11,081 nucleotides of DNA from positions 1 to 11,081 of the forward strand of contig CAJTVA010000045.1 of the NCBI GenBank assembly GCA_910579585.1, written 5' to 3'. Position 1 is the first letter of the stretch. Each line of letters opens with the position of its first letter. Made by a program: the position numbers and the translations under genes. The notes under the pieces were generated by a model that did not search any database, was not told where the DNA came from, and worked only from the letters and a program-made list of their open reading frames with translations. Source of the stretch: an uncultured Christensenella sp. (GTDB taxonomy: Bacteria; Bacillota; Clostridia; Christensenellales; Borkfalkiaceae). Positions 6,518-11,081 of this stretch are shown piece by piece.

Positions 6518-6862
6518 ATGAATAATGAAGAGAAATTGCACGAGTCGCGCGTGCAGACCGCACTGGCGGCTATGCCAGACGACGAAAAAATAGAGGAGAT
6601 GGGGGCGAGGTTCAAGACCTTGTCGGAGCCGTCGCGGCTGAAAATACTTTTGGCGCTTGCGGCGGGAGAGCTGTGCGTTGAGCACATAACCGAAGCCGTC
6701 GGCGGGAACCAGAGCGCGGTATCGCACCAACTTAAAACGTTAAAAGACAACAAAATAGTCAAGTGCCGCAGAGAGGGTAAGAAGATACTTTACTCGGTTT
6801 CCGACGCGCACGTTATGATAATGATAGAGGTCGCAAAGGAGCATTTGAACTGCAATGAATAG
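6518..6862 (+). CDS. ArsR/SmtB-family metal-responsive repressor
   Basis: Cytoplasmic dimeric winged-helix repressor that should bind the operator just upstream and let go when Zn, Cd or a similar ion binds. The preferred start at 6518 gives 114 residues: GGGAG stands 7 bases before it, while the earlier in-frame ATGs (6479, 6500) lie in or just after the operator and lack such a site. Seen: LSEPSRLKILLAL (35-47), ELCVEHI (51-57), the recognition region NQSAVSHQLKTLKDNKIV (64-81), a wing REGKKILYSV (85-94), and C-terminal helix alpha5 with D96, H98, H109 and C112. That spacing (2, 11, 3) equals the alpha5 metal site of SmtB/CzrA, except that the fourth ligand is Cys, not Glu/His. The CadC-type alpha3N set is incomplete (Cys53 only, no N-terminal Cys). 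It overlaps the ATPase gene by 8 bases. Confidence 0.92.
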   Translation: MNNEEKLHESRVQTALAAMPDDEKIEEMGARFKTLSEPSRLKILLALAAGELCVEHITEAVGGNQSAVSHQLKTLKDNKIVKCRREGKKILYSVSDAHVMIMIEVAKEHLNCNE

Positions 6863-9191
6863 TTTCAAAATTACGGGGCTGGACTGCGCAAACTGCGCGC
6901 GGGAGCTGGAAGAGGAAATTTCTAAAATTGCGGGGGTGGGGCAGGCTTCGGTAGACTTTATGGCACAAAAGGTCTACGTCGATTGCGACGGCGCAACGCT
7001 TGAAAAGGTAAAAGAGGTATGCAACGACTTCGAGGAAGTAAAAGTCGTTGAAGAAGCGCCCGCGCCCGCCGCAACGTCGGGCGACGAAACCCTGAGGGGT
7101 GAAAAGCTGAAAATAACGGGGCTTTGCTGTGCAAACTGCGCAAGGGAGCTGGAAGAAGATTTGAACAAAATCGACGGGGCAACCGCTACGGTCGATTTCG
7201 TAAATATGCAGGTAGTTTTAAACGCTTCATCGCCCGAAGCGCGCGAAAAAGCTATTTACGCAATAACCCATTTCGAGGAAGTGAAAATCGTTACGGACGG
7301 CGCGGAGCGAAAAAGCTTTTTCAAGGAGAAGTTAAAGGATATAGTCTGCATTATCGTTGCCGCCGCGCTGTTTATACCCGCGCTGGTACTCGATTTGGCG
7401 GGTATTGCCGAGGCGAATTTTGCGGCGCAGATTTCGGTTTACGTTTTATACGCTGTTTCCTATCTTGCCGTGGGACACCCTGTGCTGTGGGCGACAGTGA
7501 AGAATATCGCAAAAGGTAAAATCTTTGACGAAAACTTCCTTATGACGTTGGCGTCGGTAGGCGCGATACTTTTAGGAATTTTTGCGGGCGACGGCTTTAT
7601 GGAGGGCGTCGCGGTAATGCTTTTGTATCAGCTGGGCGAGCTGTTGCAGGCGGTTGCGGTCGGTTCGTCGCGCAATTCCATAACAAAGCTTATGAACCTT
7701 AAAAGCGAAACAGCAACCCTTTTGGAGGGGGAAAGTCAGCGCGTAGTTTCGCCCGAAGAGCTAAGGGTCGGCGACGTTATACTGATAAAAGCGGGCGAAA
7801 AGGTGCCTGCGGACTGCCGCGTAAAGAGGGGTGAAAGCTCGTTGGATATGAAGTCTTTGAACGGCGAGCCCCTGCCCAGACAGGTGAGGGTGGGCGACGA
7901 GGTGCTTTCGGGCAGTATTAACCTTTCGGGAGTAATCGAAGCGGAGGTCGCGCGCGAATACAAGAACTCCGCCGTGGCGAAAATTCTGGAACTTGTCGAA
8001 AACTCGACGGCGAAAAAGTCCAAACCCGAGAAATTCATTACCAAATTCGCGAAGTACTATACGCCCGTAGTGTGCTTGCTTGCGGCGGTTGTCGCGGGGC
8101 TGGTGCCCACAATTTATTGTGCGGTGAACGCAAGCTTCGTGTGGGAAACTTATCGCGATTGGATATACAAGGCGTTGAACTTCCTTGTTATATCCTGCCC
8201 GTGCGCGCTTGTTATTTCGGTGCCGCTGTCGTACTTCGGCGGCATTGGCAGATGCGCCAAGTTCGGAATTTTGGTTAAGGGCTCGACCTGTCTTGACGAG
8301 CTGGCGCTTGCAACCGTAGCCGCGTTCGACAAGACGGGCACTTTGACCGAGGGCACGTTCAACGTCGTGAACTACACGGACGACGAAACCCTGAAACTTG
8401 CGGCGGCTTGCGAAAAGTTTTCTTCGCACCCCATTGCGGCGGCTTTCGCTGAAGTGGAAACGGACTTAAAAGTCACGGGCGCGGAAGAAGTGGCGGGCAA
8501 AGGCGTAAAGTGCCAACTAGGCGAAAAGACGCTTCTTTGCGGAAACATAAAACTTTTAAACGAAAACGGAGTTGCCTGCGCGGAGAAAGACAGCCTTTCA
8601 ACCGTTGTTTACGTCGCTTTGGGCGGGGAGTTCGTCGGGACCGTAGAGATTGACGACAGGGTAAAGGACGGCGCGATGGAAGCCGTGCAGGAGCTGAAAA
8701 AATCGGGCGTAACCTATACGCAGATGTTGACGGGCGACAGAAAAGAGCGCGCCGCCGCTGTCGCGCAAAGCGTGGGCTTGGACGGATTTAAAGCCGAGCT
8801 TTTGCCCGACGAAAAACTGGAAGAAGCGGTTTCTTTGAAGGCGCGAGGAAAACTTTTATACGTCGGCGACGGAATAAACGACGCGCCCGTAATGACGGCG
8901 GCGGACTGTGCGGCGTCTATGGGTACCGTGGGCTCGGACGCGGCGATAGAGGCAAGCGATATAGTTTTGGTTTCCGACAATCTCGGGCTGATACCCAAGG
9001 GCAGAAAGATAGCCAAGGGCACGCGCAGACTGGTAATCGAAAACATTGCGGGCTCGCTCGTCGTAAAGGTAGCTATAATGGCTTTGAGCGTGGCTATACT
9101 CGGCTTTCCGCTTATCGTATCGGTGGTAGCCGACGTGGGGGTAATGTTGTTGGCGGTACTTAACGCAATGCGCACCAACCTGATAAAGTAA
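6855..9191 (+). CDS. cadA: Zn/Cd/Pb-exporting P1B-type ATPase (CadA/ZntA-like)
   Basis: A 778-residue inner-membrane pump that uses ATP to export soft divalent metals. Domains in order: two heavy-metal-associated domains with DCANC (10-14) and CCANC (91-95); the first membrane helices (about 162-260) with FDENFLMTLAS; actuator domain with NGEP (336-339) where TGE is usual; the CPC metal site (448-450) in SCPCALVISVPLSYFGG; DKTGTLTEG with phosphorylated Asp492; SSHPIA (523-528); LTGDR (625-629); GDGINDAP (671-678); and the last helices with Lys738 and VADVGVMLLAVLNAMR (Asp760), the Lys/Asp pair typical of Zn/Cd/Pb (P1B-2) pumps as opposed to copper pumps. AGGAG lies 13 bases before the ATG, a long spacing, so coupling to the overlapping repressor gene is likely. 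Zn versus Cd preference cannot be told from sequence. Confidence 0.95.
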   Translation: MNSFKITGLDCANCARELEEEISKIAGVGQASVDFMAQKVYVDCDGATLEKVKEVCNDFEEVKVVEEAPAPAATSGDETLRGEKLKITGLCCANCARELEEDLNKIDGATATVDFVNMQVVLNASSPEAREKAIYAITHFEEVKIVTDGAERKSFFKEKLKDIVCIIVAAALFIPALVLDLAGIAEANFAAQISVYVLYAVSYLAVGHPVLWATVKNIAKGKIFDENFLMTLASVGAILLGIFAGDGFMEGVAVMLLYQLGELLQAVAVGSSRNSITKLMNLKSETATLLEGESQRVVSPEELRVGDVILIKAGEKVPADCRVKRGESSLDMKSLNGEPLPRQVRVGDEVLSGSINLSGVIEAEVAREYKNSAVAKILELVENSTAKKSKPEKFITKFAKYYTPVVCLLAAVVAGLVPTIYCAVNASFVWETYRDWIYKALNFLVISCPCALVISVPLSYFGGIGRCAKFGILVKGSTCLDELALATVAAFDKTGTLTEGTFNVVNYTDDETLKLAAACEKFSSHPIAAAFAEVETDLKVTGAEEVAGKGVKCQLGEKTLLCGNIKLLNENGVACAEKDSLSTVVYVALGGEFVGTVEIDDRVKDGAMEAVQELKKSGVTYTQMLTGDRKERAAAVAQSVGLDGFKAELLPDEKLEEAVSLKARGKLLYVGDGINDAPVMTAADCAASMGTVGSDAAIEASDIVLVSDNLGLIPKGRKIAKGTRRLVIENIAGSLVVKVAIMALSVAILGFPLIVSVVADVGVMLLAVLNAMRTNLIK

Positions 9192-9308
9192 AACGCATAT
9201 AAGCGTCGCATAACTTTGTCGCGGTTGCGTTTTGCTCGGTCACGTACGTCTTTGTACGCTCCCTCGCAAAGCCTCGCCGCTTCGCGTTCTGCTCGCTTCT
9301 ATGCGTTT
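9191..9308. repeat. Intergenic repeat, copy B, with terminal inverted repeats
   Basis: About 118 bases starting at the last base of the ATPase stop codon, bounded by 15-base ends that are inverted copies with one mismatch: AAACGCATATAAGCG (9191-9205) and CGCTTCTATGCGTTT (9294-9308). The interior holds CGTTTTG, a hairpin CGTAC-N6-GTACG (9243-9258) and the 13-mer CGCAAAGCCTCGC (9265-9277), all shared in order with copy A in the asd leader. No coding capacity. The size and ends resemble a MITE or a REP/BIME-type element. In RNA it would form a long hairpin at the 3' end of the ATPase message. Confidence 0.6.
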
Positions 9309-9365
9309 CAGACGGGTGGCGCTTCTTGGCTTGCGCGGTTCCGTATAATATAAAATTTCGACAAA

Positions 9366-9405
9366 ATTCGGCAAACGGCTTTCAATCGTTTGCCGAATAT
9401 GTTTT
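9366..9405 (+). terminator. Probable terminator after the metal-efflux operon
   Basis: A perfect 12-bp stem, ATTCGGCAAACG (9366-9377) / CGTTTGCCGAAT (9387-9398), with a 9-base loop is followed by ATGTTTTCC. The T-run is short (4), so termination may be moderate. It lies about 175 bases past the ATPase stop codon. Confidence 0.6.
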
Positions 9406-9419
9406 CCGTGTGATAAAAT
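9390..9419 (+). promoter_or_regulatory. Weak candidate promoter of the permease gene
   Basis: TTGCCG (9390-9395), an 18-base spacer and TAAAAT (9414-9419). The -35 box lies inside the right arm of the terminator stem. This is the best pair I found between that stem and the permease gene, but the match is modest. A TATAAT at 9344-9349 has no -35 partner. Confidence 0.3.
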
Positions 9420-9440
9420 ATGAAATATAAGTGAATTTTC

Positions 9441-9477
9441 AGCCCCCGCGGGGGCTATTTGCTGTGGTACAGCAAAT
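9441..9477 (+). promoter_or_regulatory. Tandem hairpins in the permease leader
   Basis: Two adjoining inverted repeats: AGCCCCCGCGGGGGCT (9441-9456), a perfect 16-base palindrome, then ATTTGCTG-TGGTA-CAGCAAAT (9457-9477), an 8-bp stem with a 5-base loop. They end 25 bases before the ribosome binding site. Neither is followed by a T-run, so they are not plain terminators. I found no purine-riboswitch core. They could protect the message, act as a protein site, or be repeat remnants. Confidence 0.45.
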
Positions 9478-9515
9478 TAAAACGCTTATAAAGAAAAAAA
9501 ACGGAGGAATCTTCA

Positions 9516-11057
9516 ATGAGTGAAGAAACGAAAGAAGAAGTAGTTGCCGAACCCGAAGTCACGGAAGCGGCGGAACCCACCGAAGCACCCGCGGCAGACG
9601 GAACTGCGGCTGCGGAAGTTACAAGCCCCCACAAAGGGTTTTTGGGCAAAGTCGATAATTATTTCGGCATAACCAAGAGCGGCTCGAAGTTCAAGGTGGA
9701 AATCGTTGCGGGTTTAACGACCTTTATGGCAATGGTTTACATACTGCTTTTGAACGGCGGCGTATTTGCAAGCGCTTCGGGTAGCTACGGCGCGGCTTAC
9801 ATAGCGACGGCAATCGGCGCAATCGCGGGTACGCTTTTAATGGCGCTGTTCGCAAAAATGCCTTTGGCGCAGGCGCCCGGTCTCGGTGTAAACTATCTGG
9901 TTGCAGGGCTTGCCGCCGCGGGTACGGGAATGACGCTTGCCAATGCGCTAATATTCGTTTTGCTTGACGGTCTGATTTTCGTTATCCTTACCGCAACGGG
10001 ACTCAGAAAGAAAATTTTCGAATCTATTCCCGTGGCTGTAAGAAAGGCAATCGGCGTAGGCATAGGTATGTTTATAGCCTTCATCGGTTTCCAGAACGCA
10101 CTTATAACTTACCCTCATTCGGGTATGCAGACGGCTTTCGCGCTCTTCAACGTATTGGGCGATACCTCTTTCGGAACTATGCTTCCCGCGCTCGTCGCGC
10201 TTATCGGCGTAGTCGCAATCGCGATTATGTCCAAAAAGAAGATAAAGGGAGCGATTCTTTGGGGTATTCTCGGTTCAGCGGTTCTTTACTATATTTTTGC
10301 GGGTATCGGCTACGGCGCAGGCAGTGCGGAATGTAAAGCGATTTTCGACGGAATTACCATTAACAACCCTTTCACCGCGTTCAAAGATTGGGGCACTAAC
10401 ACTGCTGGCGTAGTTCTGTATCAGGGTTGGGATTTCTCCGGCTATCTTGCAAACAACAACGTAGGTCAGCTTATTCTTCTTATCATCACGACGGCGCTTT
10501 CGATGTGTATGATAGATATGTTCGATACCATCGGCACGCTGTACGGCGCTTGCCGTCAGGGCAACCTTCTCGATAAGGACGGCGTTCCCATCAATATGAA
10601 CAAAATGATGCTTGCGGACGCTATCGGCACCTGCGTGGGCGCGCTTGCGGGAACTTCGACCGTAACGACTTTCGTCGAGTCTTCTTCGGGCGTTGCGGCG
10701 GGCGGTAAGACGGGCTTTACCTCTTTGGTGACGGCGCTTTGCTTCATTATCGCGATGTTCTTATCGCCCATAGCTCAGCTCGTTCCCAGTTGCGCGACCT
10801 CGGCGGCGCTTATCTGGGTCGGCGTACTTATGATGTCGAGCGTCGGCGAAATCGATTGGAAAGACCCTGCGGCGGCAATCGTTGCATTCCTTACCATTGC
10901 GGTTATGGCTTTCGGCTACTCTATATCGAAAGGTATCGGCGTAGGTATGATTGTTTCGGTAATCGTAAGCATTTGCACGGGCAAAATCAAGGAAATCAAG
11001 GTTGCTACCTGGATAATCGTAGTGCTTTACTTGCTGATGTTTATACTTTCCGACTAG
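9516..11057 (+). CDS. NCS2 (AzgA-type) adenine/guanine/hypoxanthine permease
   Basis: A 513-residue inner-membrane transporter, probably proton-driven uptake of purine bases. Seen: VEIVAGLTTFMAMVYILLLN (61-80), the family's first helix; APGLGVNY (120-127); KAIGVGIGMFIAFIGFQNA (177-195); MIDMFDTIGT (332-341); and the AzgA-type substrate signature GTSTVTTFVESSSGVAAGGKTG (split here as GTSTVTTFVES, 379-389, then SSGVAAGGKTG, 390-400). About 12 or more hydrophobic segments fit the 14-helix NCS2 fold. Odd: the first 40 or so residues are a low-complexity Glu/Ala/Pro/Thr tail before the usual FLGKVDNYFGI start. GGAGG 8 bases before the ATG at 9516 supports this start. Exact base (adenine, guanine or hypoxanthine) is not decided by sequence. 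The next feature downstream is cut by the window edge. Confidence 0.92.
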   Translation: MSEETKEEVVAEPEVTEAAEPTEAPAADGTAAAEVTSPHKGFLGKVDNYFGITKSGSKFKVEIVAGLTTFMAMVYILLLNGGVFASASGSYGAAYIATAIGAIAGTLLMALFAKMPLAQAPGLGVNYLVAGLAAAGTGMTLANALIFVLLDGLIFVILTATGLRKKIFESIPVAVRKAIGVGIGMFIAFIGFQNALITYPHSGMQTAFALFNVLGDTSFGTMLPALVALIGVVAIAIMSKKKIKGAILWGILGSAVLYYIFAGIGYGAGSAECKAIFDGITINNPFTAFKDWGTNTAGVVLYQGWDFSGYLANNNVGQLILLIITTALSMCMIDMFDTIGTLYGACRQGNLLDKDGVPINMNKMMLADAIGTCVGALAGTSTVTTFVESSSGVAAGGKTGFTSLVTALCFIIAMFLSPIAQLVPSCATSAALIWVGVLMMSSVGEIDWKDPAAAIVAFLTIAVMAFGYSISKGIGVGMIVSVIVSICTGKIKEIKVATWIIVVLYLLMFILSD

Positions 11058-11081
11058 TAAATAATATTTTAAAGCCGCCGC

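Larger units (their letters stand above)
9192..9515. other. Gene-free stretch between ATPase and permease
   Basis: The 324 bases hold repeat copy B, the 12-bp-stem terminator, a weak promoter candidate, two adjoining hairpins and the permease ribosome binding site GGAGG (9503-9507). I see no small gene with a ribosome binding site and no tRNA. The part between copy B and the terminator (9309-9365) shows nothing beyond a lone TATAAT. Confidence 0.7.

Noticed and set aside
7761..8429. 222-residue antisense open frame within the ATPase gene
   Set aside because: Shadow of a gene with all P-type ATPase motifs in the sense frame; no recognisable domain.
9309..9515. Purine riboswitch before the permease
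   Set aside because: The conserved core elements of the purine aptamer are not visible on the plus strand; only plain hairpins are seen.
11066..11081. Left arm of a terminator at the window end
   Set aside because: AAAGCCGCCGC after the permease stop codon looks like the start of a GC stem, as at 6387, but the window ends before a second arm can be seen.

Overview
The window looks like chromosomal DNA of a Bacillota (Clostridia-like) bacterium, perhaps an uncultured gut lineage. The grounds are a lysine riboswitch with an intrinsic terminator in front of asd, the asd-dapA-dapB order, AT-rich sigma-A-type promoters (two near-perfect TTGACA-17-TAnnAT boxes), Shine-Dalgarno starts, and a CadA/ZntA-type metal ATPase preceded by an ArsR/SmtB repressor. 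Coding DNA is rich in GCG/GGC/GAC-type codons while the gaps are AT-rich, so long antisense open frames arise by chance. The taxon is inferred from gene style only.

Minus-strand half (1-3700). Transcription runs right to left. A promoter near 3701-3729 feeds a lysine riboswitch (about 3508-3700), then a spacer holding a diverged copy of an intergenic repeat, then an intrinsic terminator (3355-3380) whose T-run touches the asd ribosome binding site. Then follow asd, a 250-base gap with a three-hairpin palindromic element, dapA, and dapB (4-base overlap with dapA). A strong terminator at 331-353 closes the operon. The three enzymes take aspartyl phosphate to tetrahydrodipicolinate, the shared start of lysine and meso-diaminopimelate (peptidoglycan) synthesis, so lysine feedback on the leader makes sense. 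A 70-residue XRE-type regulator lies beyond the terminator.

Plus-strand half (3784-11081). A near-consensus promoter drives an 820-residue secreted or membrane-tethered protein of unknown function (signal peptide, Ig-like beta-rich ectodomain, one C-terminal membrane helix, Lys-rich tail), closed by a 14-bp-stem terminator. Next is a self-contained metal-efflux operon: promoter, a palindromic ArsR operator on the start of transcription, an ArsR/SmtB repressor, and a Zn/Cd/Pb P1B-ATPase overlapping it by 8 bases. After it come a second copy of the intergenic repeat bounded by imperfect 15-bp inverted repeats, a hairpin terminator, two back-to-back hairpins, and an AzgA-type (NCS2) purine permease with an unusual acidic N-terminal extension.

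Points most worth a second look: the repeat copy inside the riboswitch expression platform, the D-H-H-C metal site of the repressor, the NGE in place of TGE in the ATPase actuator loop, the CCxxC second metal-binding domain, and the large unassigned surface protein. I see no CRISPR array, tRNA, rRNA, transposase, phage gene or obvious new defence system.
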